Assembly: GCA_008711295.1 (NCBI GenBank)
Contig: VUYV01000080.1
Coordinates: 1,043,861 to 1,107,860 of the forward strand
Direction of reading: 5' to 3'
Source: Anarhynchus alexandrinus
Lineage: Eukaryota > Chordata > Aves > Charadriiformes > Charadriidae
DNA: 64,000 bases
Below, piece after piece: positions 1 through 10,500 of this stretch (within the stretch, counting starts at the first letter, position 1; each line of letters starts with the position of its first letter). The notes under the pieces are model-generated. The model had not been told where the DNA came from. It searched no databases and saw only the letters and a program-made list of their open reading frames with translations. The position numbers and the translations under genes were made by a program.

Positions 1-1228
1 GCCCAGGGATAAATTGACTCAGCATTTAGGCTAAGCATTTACTGTAAGGTTTGCATCCAGACAATTACCTCAGCTTAGCTGATGCTTGGTAACTTGTTAA
101 TCCACAGTATCTTAATTACAAGTCTGAGACCTAAGGCTCTCATAAGACAGACCGGGATTTTAAGATAACTTTGGCTTCTATATTGGAAAGTTGGAACAAA
201 TTCCAGAGCAAAACTATTCTAAAACAAAGCTCCACATTACGATCTCCCATCATGTAGTCAGAAGAGTTTTGTATATAAAACAGGAGTTGCAGCCATTTCT
301 TTTCTAATCCAAACTGTCCACCAAATACAGAAATAAGATGAAAAACTACCCTTGGCATAGCAATTAGAGACTTTTGGAAATTCAAGCATTCATTCCCCAC
401 TTTAAACACAATTCAGCAAAGTGTTTAAGCTCTGACTTGAATGGGATGACTTAAGTGATTAAAATTAACCACGTGCTGAAACATTTTGCTGAACTAAGAC
501 CTAAGGGGGAGAATAATGTCTTAAAACTATGGCAATTCTTCAGCTGAAAGAACACAGAAGACCCTTGCTCTAGGTACCAAAACTATATTTCTTAGGCATT
601 TTTGATCTCCAGAAACAAAAGACTGCTTTAACATGGCCTATGCTGCAGCTTTTGGATATGGATGAGTCTGGTCCTTTGCAAGCTGCAAGATAACTTCTTA
701 AGGAAGATGTCTTCCCTTAGCAGTTAAGAGATAGTACATTACCGTTGACGATGCTGCAATCCTGACAGCAATAATTTAACCCAGTTATTTTGCAATTTGT
801 TTTAACATGCTCCCAAAGGTGTCTGCACGACAAGGAATCCTGGAATTATTTTTTGCACTTTGCTTATTAGGATCAATTCTGACAGCAGCATAATCTGAAT
901 AACTTCACCACTTGCTTGAGACTGACATGATATAATTTCGAGTATTTTTGGGCACAGTGTAGCTCTTAATATATAGACACTAAAGTCACTCATGTTATGT
1001 ACCAAGATGCATTTCCTTATTTTGCCACTGAATTTGTTAATATTCTGTACTTAAATAATGCACAGATATGTGGAATAGGCCTTTAATTAGTTTGAACCAG
1101 TCCTCGTGGCTGGGCTGTGATGTTTTGGTGGAGTAACATCAGAGAATGTACTTGCTCCTCCCCAACCATTCACCACACATAACATGTACATCCATGATTT
1201 TTATGACCTTACAAATTCTTCTCTCACT
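1..1228. other. Non-coding stretch, no gene seen
   Basis: AT-rich single-copy sequence. The longest frames are 89 and 67 codons on the minus strand. They have no recognisable motif, no coding-like codon choice and no convincing splice sites, so I treat them as chance. I see no repeat family here. Confidence 0.6.
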
Positions 1229-1269
1229 CATTTACCATGGTAAATGCCAGTCATTTACCATGGTAAATG
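1229..1269. repeat. Two tandem copies of a perfect 18-bp palindrome
   Basis: The palindrome CATTTACCATGGTAAATG occurs at 1229-1246 and again at 1252-1269. The copies lie in a tandem repeat of period 23 bp. Each is its own exact reverse complement, so each can form a cruciform or bind a symmetric dimer. A hairpin could also form between the two copies. The origin is probably local duplication of one palindrome. No function is known to me. Confidence 0.9.
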
Positions 1270-2002
1270 TGACTGCAATACCAAGGAAAGAAACTGGGAA
1301 GACTTCAGTAGAAATTCAGTTCTTGTAAATATTCCAGGCTTTTGTGTTAAGCATCAGCTGTGGTTGAAATATGGGGGTTTGGTTTGTGTTTTTTTTTTGT
1401 TTTGCTAGATGATTGCTCATTTTGGATAATTACTGAAGCATGGCCTTGAAAGAAATACTGTTACTCTGGATCTGGGAGAACACCCTTGCCAGTTCCAGTC
1501 CATCAGTTTAAGGGTGACATGTAGAGTCCTGCTTTTGAGAGAGAAAGTGGTAAAGGGAGCATTTTCTCCCCGGTCAACTTTTCCATGCTTTTTGTGCTCT
1601 GTAGTAAAAGCAAGTTGGCTTCCACAGTCCATCTAGTCTAGTGTCTTTCTGCTACAATACCTTCATGGTGCCATTATCAGCAATGAATTAATTCAGGCCA
1701 ATAATACAGTTGAAGATCAAAATTAAACCGTTACAGCGCATAAGAGGAGCAGACCTCGTGTATCCTGTGTCAAGCTTATACCTGTGTCGAGCTGCAACGT
1801 AACTATCAGCACGCTACCTCATCGTGACTTAGGCATCAGGCAAGAGAGAACCCAGGCAATTCCTAGATAAACTGTTCCACTGTTAAAAAATGTGCAATTT
1901 ATTTCTGCCCTCAATTTGTCACTCATCTTACAGTGTCTGGATTATGTAAGGTCTTCATTCAGTAGATCACTCTTGTATTAATGAAGCACCCTAGCAAACG
2001 GG
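1270..2002. other. Non-coding stretch, no gene seen
   Basis: Unique AT-rich sequence with a short T-run (about 1390-1399). A 71-codon minus frame (1417-1632) has no recognisable features. I cannot assign a repeat family or gene to this stretch. Confidence 0.55.
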
Positions 2003-2160
2003 GCTGGAAGAAACTTCAAGAGACCCTCTAGCCCATCTCCCTGCCCTACGGTAAGACCCACTCTGCCTGTGCCCTTCCTAAGACCTCCTGCAGTGATGAT
2101 TGTGCCATCTCCCAAGGCCTGTAAGCAAGATCTCTCTTTACTGTGTCAGTCATAATCCTT
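2003..2160 (-). mobile_element. Decayed CR1 LINE 3'-region fragment
   Basis: The plus strand reads like the reverse complement of a CR1 3' region. It has a 'GGCTGGAAGAAACTTCAAGAG' type opening followed by 'CTAGCCCATCTCCCTGCC', and later 'TGATGATTGTGCCATCTCCC' where CR1 copies carry a 'GATGGAGATTCCACCACCTCCC' type block. The order and spacing of these blocks fit a CR1 on the minus strand. The terminal octamer repeat is lost and divergence is high, so this is an old insertion. The family call comes from remembered consensus and was not searched. Confidence 0.5.
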
Positions 2161-2330
2161 CAGGGAGTTTTACATATGTCAACTGTTTTGATCATGTGGT
2201 GACTCTTCATGGAGGAAGCCCTACTTCAGACAGTAGATGCCCCAGCAGCGCTGTGCTGTGCTGGGGGTCCATCTTGGGTGTCTAAAGCAGTGAAGTTCCT
2301 GCTTGGTGGTCTTTGGGACTTGCTTGTCTA

Positions 2331-2370
2331 CCTTCTCACAGAGACACCTTCTCACAGAGACACCTTCTCA
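2331..2370. repeat. 16-bp minisatellite, 2.5 copies
   Basis: The unit CCTTCTCACAGAGACA is repeated exactly at 2331-2346 and 2347-2362, followed by a partial copy CCTTCTCA to 2370. This is a short tandem duplication, probably from replication slippage. It causes the repeated peptide in the overlapping short frames, which are not genes. Confidence 0.9.
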
Positions 2371-3670
2371 AGAACCATTCTCCTATATGGCACTGACAGA
2401 CACCTACATGCCAAATGTTTGGAAACCTTCAGCTCGTAACCCCCTCTGCCAGCGGGTGGGCTTCTGGCTCCAGTGGAGTGTCCGGTGGTTTTGCCCTGGG
2501 TGTTGAGCTCCATGAACTGCTTCATTTTTAGAGGAGCTGAAAATGCCTGGCACATCCAGCCGTGGTGCACGAGGTCTGGCAAATGCTGCAGATTATGAGG
2601 TTTCTCACTCTAAGGAAAACACTGCAATTAACACTACATTAATTAACAGAAGAAAAAGCAAGTTATTTTTGGAAGTAGGCGCCTGCCCACTCAGAATTAT
2701 CCAGGAGACCCATTGTACTGTTCTGCTAACAAAGTCACGTTAGGCTCCCAGACTAACCAGTCCAGAGATGGGGAAAGATGGTTGAAACTGGGGCTACACA
2801 CTGTGCAAATCCAGATTTTGAGAGTCCATTTTCTGGCACCCTGACCCAAAATTCTGCTGGTGTGGAAAAGGAAACCCTGGGATGCCAGTAGAAGCAGAAG
2901 CTAAAAAGTGTCAGGGACTGCCCTGCTTTTTATAATTCTGCTGTCATGGGATAGAAGAACCAAGGCTTCAGCACGTGCTTGGCTGAGAGATCTAAGTCTG
3001 CTTTTAGAAATCCATACTCGGCTCTTTTTGGACAGATAAAGTCTCTTTGAAGCAGGAAAAAAAAAAAGTGTTTGCAGAACCTGGCTTGTCTAATTTCCCA
3101 GTGTAAGAAGAGGCAGGGCTCTGCCTGATGTCACTTTTCACATCCAGATAAGAGGAGCATGCCAGGGCAGCTTTCTAGCTGTCTGTGGTCAGTGCCATGG
3201 TGGTCTCGTAAGGAGGTTTCCTTGGAGAAAGAGATGTATAATATATAAAGGTAAACCACAGGATGATCAATTAGAATGGAGGGAGAATGAAGCTATATGC
3301 TAAAAAAACCCAGAAATGCTCACTGCTTGAGTTTAGTCAGACCCGTTTATGAAGCTGGTTTAGGTGGTGTGTTAATGACCTTTGTGTAAGCTCATCAGAG
3401 GTGCAAGTCAGTAGTAACAGCAGTGTTACCCTCACGTACCGGTACCACAAACCCAGATTGCTGCCGTTCATGAGTCTCAGTGTGGCTGTCGTCTCACCGG
3501 CCACGTTCTGGGCATTGCTGACTCTGTGAGCAGCTCTGGGGACTTGGAGAAGGAATAAATTAATGCTCATCATTGAGAACTGGGGAGGAATTTTCCGATG
3601 GAAGTGTTTGTTGTCGGAAAATGTGGGTTCATCGACAGCTGCACACGTGGCAAGGGTGGACTGACTTCAG
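2371..3670. other. Non-coding stretch, no gene seen
   Basis: Mixed-composition unique sequence. Small frames of 60-79 codons occur on both strands and resemble nothing I know. An A-run sits at 3057-3067. No repeat family, RNA gene or splice-bounded exon could be supported. Confidence 0.55.
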
Positions 3671-3676
3671 TGAAAC

Positions 3677-3712
3677 TTTTTTCTTTTTTTTTTTTTTTTT
3701 TTTTNTTTTTTT
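3677..3712. repeat. Poly-T tract with the only ambiguous base
   Basis: Six T, one C, 21 T, one N (3705), then seven T. The N sits inside the homopolymer and most likely reflects uncertain length or base calling in the assembly, not biology. The true length of this tract cannot be trusted. The overlapping 79-codon plus frame reads through the N and is not a gene. Confidence 0.95.
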
Positions 3713-5363
3713 GACAAGAACTGTTTTCAGGTCCAGCATGGAATTTTTATGCAAAAACAGAGCAGAAAACAGCAGCTCCAGAGTGCTCATTTCTCCAGTG
3801 ATTAGCGTGTGAACTCAGAGATGGAAAGCATGGTTTTAAGTTCCTGTTGCATCTGATTCGACTTTCGTGTTCCTGCATCTCTAGCAGGTCCCCTCACCCT
3901 GGAGGTGGTTATATGGGGAGAAGAACATGATCCCTCTTGCTGGGGAGGGCTGTCTCTGTCTTTGTTTTGCTTTGTTTGTTTGTTAAGAATACAGCATTAT
4001 TTCATGCAGTAAGAGAAAAAGGAAAACAAAGTTCTTGAAATCTCAAGTCATGCCAGGACATATTTTCTACCCAGCTACTTGCCATAAATAAAACTGACAT
4101 TTTATATCTTGGCCATTACAGCTAAATGACTGCCATGATTTTTTTTTTTTTTCTCCTTCTTAATAAAATAGAAGCCATGTTAACACACACTTGCTACCAG
4201 AAAATTTGGGCTTGTTTCAGTTGGTGCAAAACAGAGATACTGAAATATCAATTTAGAAAGATACACAAGGGGCTTTTTTTTTTTTTCCTGCCAAGCTTAA
4301 TTTTCTTTTGGGTGAGTTGTCTGCAATCCAGATGGTATCTATGAGGAGGGATAAAGACAGGCACCATTTTTTTTTCTCTCTTTTTCTTCCAGGAACCACA
4401 TTGAAAATACATTTGAAAAGGGGGCCATTTAGAGAAGACCTGTTTCAGGATATCCCAGTTTTAATTCTGCAAAGGTGACTATCACAGCTTTTGTTCCATA
4501 CAGTTCTTTTAATTTTTCTAAGTCCTCAGCTGGACATTAAGTGACTCACCAGCTTTTAGAACATTTTATTTCGGCTGAAACATTTCTCACTGTGCCCTTT
4601 GGCAATGGATTTTATGCTGCATTTTTTTCAAAAAGTTTGCGTGAGGGACTGCAAGATTAAGGAAAAGAAAAAGCTTACGTCTCCATCTATAGCTGTCTAG
4701 CTCTGCACATCTGGAGATGTGGATGTGGATACCTGTGGATGGGGTCTTTCCCTTTCCCAGCACAGATCTGAGTTTGATCCTATGCTTCCATCGCATTACA
4801 CATTTTAATGCATTTCTCTGCATTCTCAGGCAGTGATTTTTATGAGTAAATAACATCAACAACGAATAGCTCAGCAAGTCAAGCTCTTGAACTGAGAATT
4901 GGGTTGCACAGTGAACAGTAGAGTTCACTGTCTCAGGATGAAAACAATGGGCTTGTATCTGACAGAACCAAGTTAAATTCCTGCCATGGACTTTTTCAGT
5001 GTTTGTGATGCCTCTGGAGCTAAGATTGGGCTTTGCACATATATACAAACACACTCAATGGTATATTGCTTTTAGTAAGACCCTTTCATTTCCTCTGAGT
5101 TCTGGATTCTGTTCATGCAATGACTCATGAGCAAACAGCTTTGCAGAACATATCCTTTGGTTTGTAATGCTCCCTGCTGTGCCTCTGCAAAGTCTTTTAT
5201 TTCTTTGCAAAGTTTGCACAGAACACTTTCATAACTATAATCTCCCAAAAGCTGAAATCAATGGGAGCTGTATCCATTACACTAGGGATGCATTTGTCTT
5301 GCCGTTTCGGACTTTGAAAATTGGAAGCCTTAAAGCATTCATCATTGAAGGCACATACTATCA
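3713..5363. other. Non-coding stretch with T-runs
   Basis: Includes T-runs at about 4138-4152, 4274-4286 and 4367-4375, the last part of a pyrimidine tract ending in CAG at about 4392. The 155-codon minus frame (4587-5054) is among the longer frames here. It has no signal peptide, domain or repeat pattern I recognise and is probably chance. Around 5245-5285 a 'GCTGAAATCAATGGGAGCT' block resembles the old palindromic repeats described at 5364. Confidence 0.5.
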
Positions 5364-5490
5364 CTGAGGAGCCCAAATCCCGTTAGCTTTCAGTGGAGAT
5401 CAGGTACGAACGGCTGATTTTTAAACCATGTTTTTTAGGTATCTAGCAGCAGTCTAAGGTGCTTAAGCCTCCTTTTTAAATCCAAGCTCT
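5364..5490. mobile_element. Ancient palindromic (MITE-like) repeat remnant
   Basis: The blocks 'GAGCCCAAATCCCGTTAG' with 'CTTTCAGTGGAGATCAGGTA', then 'TTTTTTAGGTATCTAGCAGC' and 'CTAAGGTGCTTAAGCC', have the order of a short palindromic repeat common in turtles and crocodilians. Those copies carry a 'CCCAAATCCCATTGA/CTTTCAATGGG' core and 'TTAGGTGCCTAA' arms. Such elements are generally thought to be non-autonomous DNA transposons. This copy is very decayed. The identification is from memory of the pattern and no family name is given. Confidence 0.35.
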
Positions 5491-7112
5491 CCAGCTATGT
5501 TTGTGCTGCCTCCAGTAGAAGAACTTAAGTTCAGAGCAAGCCAAATGCCTTGAGATGGTGGCACCTGCACTTAAGGTTGGACCCCAAGCCCCAACAAGGT
5601 TTCACCACCTCAGAAATGTGTTTGCCTGACTGAAAATTCTGAATTCAGCTCAGAAGCCAGACCTGGCCTAGCCTTTTAGCTAAAACTTTTGGAAAGGGAA
5701 GGGAGGCTGACAAACCCCATTTTAGCCTCTCCAGACATAGGTATGGTGAAGGCGAATGGGTTAGCTAACATGCCAGGTAAGAGGTATCCTTAGGTGCTTT
5801 CCATAATGTTCATCCATTTTTTCTCCCCCCACTCCCATTTCAGCAGCATTTGCACATCAAACTCCCCCAGCTGCCCCAGGCAAACCTGCTAGTTGTAAAC
5901 AGCACTGGCAGCAACATATTTTCTCCCATCCTACCCAACGGCATCTGAACACTTCATAAATGCTGAGGGATCTGGGCTTTGCAATACCTCTGCGGAGAGC
6001 AGGCTTGTACTACGTGCTCTTATTGAGAGATAGAGAACTGAATGATGCAATTAATTATTTAATTTAACATTTTTAATTATTTCATTTATTTAATTTTACA
6101 GAGGTTGTCACAAAAATCTCCAGCTAAGTGGGGATTGATATGAATTATTTTATATTTCCTTGGAAGCCTCTTTATCCTTGCCTCAGAGCTGAAGGACAAC
6201 TAAAACAGTGACTGGACAGTGAGAGCTAGATGGGAAATTTTGTCCCAGTCATCTTTTGTTCTCTCTTCTTACAGGGTACTTTACTGCGTAGGGGACTTCA
6301 AAAGACTGAACCAGATAAGCAGAGGAGAAACACAGATTAGCTGAGACATCAACAAGCATTGGATGAGGTCAATTAAAAGCCAAATTAAACAAATGGAGCT
6401 TTCAACTGCGATCCAGACAGGAAGAAGCAGTTGAGTTGCAAGGGTTAGAGATTAAAAGAATTCCAAAGGGCTGATGCAGAACAGGAGCATGGGAGTGGGA
6501 AGGGCTGGGGGAGCCAGTGGGGGAAGTACCTTCCACCTATTGTCTTCAGACAGGACCAAAACTCATCTGGATCCATCCTACCTGGAGAAGCCCCGGCCAA
6601 GCTAAGAACCGCTTTGGTGCCTACAGAATGGAAGGTGAAGCAGAGTCCTGAGTAAGGGTTGGGGTGAGGGAGGGCAAGGACGAGCTGTGCTGCCACGAGC
6701 AGAGCAGTGGCCTAGCAGTGAGAAGAGGCAGGTTTTGTGCCAAGTGGACTCTGGGTCATGTAACCGGAGCCGAGCTGCTGAGTCACTCTGCAGAGCCTTC
6801 CAAAAGCCACTTGGTCTACCTCCTGCTGCCACAGTCAAATCCGTCTTGAAGCAGGGGTCAGGACAGCTGGGAACCATGCTGTGAAAACAAGGTGCTGGCT
6901 GAATATGCCTGAGGTGACCATGTAAAGGGCTTGGTGCTGAGCCCACAAGAAAGTCCTCTGAGTCAACAGTTGAGTGCCCCTGAAATGCTGGGATAAAAAG
7001 AGTGGTCTTGTTTCATAGTGGAGTTTTTTCAAAAAGTCTTGGCATTTTGCTTTGCCCATCCAATCCACTAACTTGTGTGATAAGTCAGACTCTGTGTAGA
7101 AATATTGACATG
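5491..7112. other. Non-coding stretch with an AT-rich homeobox-type cluster
   Basis: The segment 6049-6100 is nearly pure A/T with repeated TTAATTATTT-like words, a composition typical of AT-rich spacers and of homeodomain-site clusters. A pyrimidine tract ending in ACAG near 6274 resembles a splice acceptor, but the following frames close within about 22 codons. From 6440 to 6960 the sequence is more GC-rich and carries overlapping frames on both strands. None is recognisable. Confidence 0.45.
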
Positions 7113-7271
7113 ATCATAGAGTCATAGAATCATAGAATCACAGAATCATCTAGGTTGGAAGGGGCCTTTAAGATCATCGAATCCAACCATTAACCTAACA
7201 CTGCCAAAACCATGTCCCTAAGCACCACGTCTACCCATCTTTTAAATACCTCCAGGGATGGTGATTCAACC
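7113..7271 (-). mobile_element. CR1 LINE, 3' terminal fragment (youngest here)
   Basis: The plus strand starts with repeated ATCATAGA/TCATAGAA octamers, which are the CR1 3' terminal repeat read backwards. It continues with 'TAGGTTGGAAGGGGCCTTTA', 'CATCGAATCCAACCATTAAC' and 'CTCCAGGGATGGTGATTC'. These blocks are the standard reverse complement of an avian CR1 3' end. About 160 bp survive before similarity stops, so this is a typical 5'-truncated copy. CR1 copies usually lack clear target-site duplications, and I see none. It is the least decayed mobile element in the window and the best taxonomic clue. Confidence 0.93.
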
Positions 7272-7439
7272 TCTGAGGAAGTAATATACAGTCCACGGAG
7301 AAATAAATATTCTCCTTTTGGGAGGTTGTTGGAAACTCTGCCTCTAGGCAGAAGCACATGTAGGATGTGGCAGTCTCTCCTATCAGAAGCAAATTCAGGT
7401 GGGTTGAAGGACAGGCAATCCCTTCCCCTGTACGCTCCA

Positions 7440-7590
7440 GCATCCGTTAATTTTTGGTCTAAGTTTGTCTTGTGGCTTATAGGTCTTGTTCTGCTCTGGT
7501 TCTACTGTATCAGAGAACTATTTGCTCCCTGGAATAAAGTTGTCATACAGGTATTTGAAAGTCATGTTTGCTTTTTTATGGATCACCTAA
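7440..7590 (-). mobile_element. Possible older CR1 fragment
   Basis: Words such as 'CTTATAGGTCTTGTTCTG', 'CAGAGAACTATTTGCTCCC' and 'CAGGTATTTGAAAGTCATG' resemble the internal 3'-UTR-proximal part of ancient CR1 copies read in reverse. They are not contiguous with the 7113-7271 copy in any CR1 subfamily I recall, so this would be a separate older insertion beside it. The 182-codon plus frame 7212-7760 spans both and is therefore rejected as a gene. Confidence 0.25.
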
Positions 7591-10500
7591 TCAGACAGCA
7601 TCCATCTGCTCTCTCACTTAGAGCAGGCTTCTCAGATTTTGAGTCAAACAGTGGCCGTTTTCTGAATTCTCCTTTCTGTTCTTCAAGGCCCTTTTTTGAA
7701 TTGTGGACAACTGAAGCAAAAGCTGTCCTTGTAACAGGGGTAGATGAGAGTGATTTCTAAGCAAGTCATCCCCTTCCCCTAAGCTGCCTTGATGATATTT
7801 TTTGCTAACATCTCCTGGGTTTAGTCCCCTGAGCATAAAAAAAAAAAAGGTACTTTTATTCAAATGACTGTTCCAAACCACTTTCCAGAGTCATTGCTTT
7901 CATTACTTGTATCCTTGCTTTCTACACAGAAATAATATTAATGATCTCAAAATTACTGTCTTCTGGCCTATGCTTCTATGTGGGCCGACTGACTCCATCA
8001 AGAAACTTCAACCAATGAAGTATAATCTCAAAGACCTTATGTTCCCCAATAAACAATAGCAGATTAGAGGAGCTAGAGGCCAGCTAATGCTCTCTTGGCA
8101 AGGGAAAAGCTACTGTGTGGTCCCAGTAATTATCTATTATGCTTTGCCAGAAGGTCCAGAGTTTGGAACCAGCTATGGGTATGTGGCCACTTACCAAGAT
8201 CTAGGAACAGCATAGGAGATGACGAAGGGGCTATGGGACGTAGGAACATGCAAGAGGTCATACAGGAGACAGAGGGTTGTTGCATGGTGGGGAATGACAG
8301 AGGAGATACTGGGCGCAAATCCATGGGGAAACAGTTTTCATGACTTTCTGAGTCCAGGGAACATTTCACTTGACTGGATCAGAACGCAGTTTACTTGAAC
8401 AAACCTTTCCTTGCAAAGTAATCTAGTTCCAGTAAGACACACAGAATTCCTTTTTCTACCCATTTACTGCAATTGCAAAGACCAGAACTTCGAGACCCGT
8501 TCAATCATTTCCCTTCAGTATCTCAGTTTATCTTCCTTTTCTTCTTAAGAATCACAGGACAAGCCTGATGTCAAACTCTTCCCTTCAGGCTGATTTCCAT
8601 CACTCCCAGAATTATGTTCAAACACACATATAGCCCAGTAATTAACACAAACTATCATGAGCTGACATGCACCTCTGTCTGTGTATCAGTATCCTCCACG
8701 CCTCCAGAAGATGGATGGATTTAAATAGCATCTTTGAAGACAGCTGAAGCAAGTTAATTAGGGATTGACTAACACAGTAAAACTATTTTTAGCAGTCAAT
8801 TTATATCTGGTTACCTTGTTACGGGAAGCTTATGCAATGCTAGTAAATTCTTAACTAGGGAGATAGATTGGACACCAAAATTATTTCACTGTTAACTCTT
8901 TGAGTCTCTTTTCAGAATAACTATAGGACTTCAAAAAGTAATACATTTGACAGAGAGAGATTTCTTTTCCTCCTGGTGTTGGAGTTGCAAGGGGTTTATT
9001 TTTTCCCTCTAGTTTTTCTCTGAAGCTATGCAGGCTACCAATAAAAAAATGGAAATTTGTGATGAAACACCTGCCTCCAGGAGCAATTTATTGAAATAAA
9101 CTTCCAAATCTCACAATCCTCACCAGTGTTCTGTGTGACCTAGTAGTACCAGCATTTTGGGACAAACATTTTTAAAAGACTGCTGTTTTAGCATAAGCAT
9201 ACATATGCAAAATAATTTTTTCTGGGCAGCAGGGAAGCATTGGTATGGCCACACTGATCTGAACAGTCCTGGGCTGACAGTCCCAGAAAGTGAATAGCTC
9301 TTCACAGGCAGAAAACACTGGGCAAAGCAAGCTCCCATTAATCTTCTGCCTCTCCAGGGAGGGAAGGATGATGGAAGAGGAGGCCTAATTCTAACTTTGT
9401 TTTTACCTTTGCAACTCTGCTAAGATTATCCCTGGATCCAAGTAAGGACAGAGTTTGGCCCACTGACTACTGAGCGGGAGTAGGGGCTGATGCAATTGAA
9501 CCCATATGCAGAGGCAGCTGGCCAGTAAGACAAACTGTCTTGGGAGCCAGGGCACGATGCTGTGAAATGCTTGATCCAACACAGCAAGATGTTTTCCTTC
9601 TTTGCAAGCCCTAATATGAGAACAAGGCACACCGAGTATATATAGCTCTGGGGATCTGGACAGAGAGATTTTGTGTCCTCAAAAAAAATAAATAAAAAAT
9701 TTGCTGGACAAAGGGGATCAGCGTTGCCCAGCTTGGAAGGAATCTCTTTTTTTGGAAGGCTCAAGGCAGGGCAAATGGCCCCAAGCCACTTCTAAAAATT
9801 GATTTGGAGGGCAAAGCACGTGCAGGTTTCCAAGCAATGAGTAAGCACCATGACATCAAGGAAAGGTTTTGTCAGTGGGATGAAGAATTCCCACCGGTGA
9901 CGTGTCTTGAGGGTGCAGAGCCAGGTAAATAGTAGAAGCTCTCTGGGGAGAGACTCCTGAAACATGATATCATGTAACCCTAGAAGATGCAGTTCAATCT
10001 TCTCTAGAGAGATAGCGAAGATTATTTCATAGGGTCACAGGTAAGGGCATAACCAAGGTCTGACTGATGCCATGTCCTGGTTCAAACAGTCAGCAGTACC
10101 AGCAGAGGCTCAGAAAGGAGTAAAATGTTAGAATCACCCTCATGGGATGAAACAACCCCAAATCCTAAGTTAGGTCTTTGTCTGATCTTTAATAATCAAA
10201 ATTGGCCTGCACTAGGCAGCAGTGGGTCTAATATCCTTTTCAAAATCACAATAATTAATTCCAGTAACTGTGAAAAAGCTTGTATTCAACAGAAAAAGCA
10301 GAAACTTTTTGTTTTCCCTTTAACCTTGCTAAGGTATTTTTTGTAGATACGTCCGACGGCAGAGAGTTCTGCAGTTTGCCTATATGCTGCGTTAAAAAAT
10401 ACATTTTTACTCTGTCCCAGTTCTGAGTTTGTGTTGCTACTTAATGTCACTGAAAGGCGGAATCCACTGCTGTTCCCAAACACTTAGCTCCTTTGATCTG

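Noticed and set aside
4393..4474. Exon-like segment after a long pyrimidine tract, ending AAAG/GTGACT
   Set aside because: One open frame of 26 codons, but the T-run supplies the acceptor by chance and the peptide is unrecognised.
4587..5054. 155-codon minus frame
   Set aside because: No motif, and no splice or promoter context; composition-driven.
7212..7760. 182-codon plus frame
   Set aside because: Starts inside the reverse-oriented CR1 end and reads through a probable second CR1 scrap, so it is repeat-derived.
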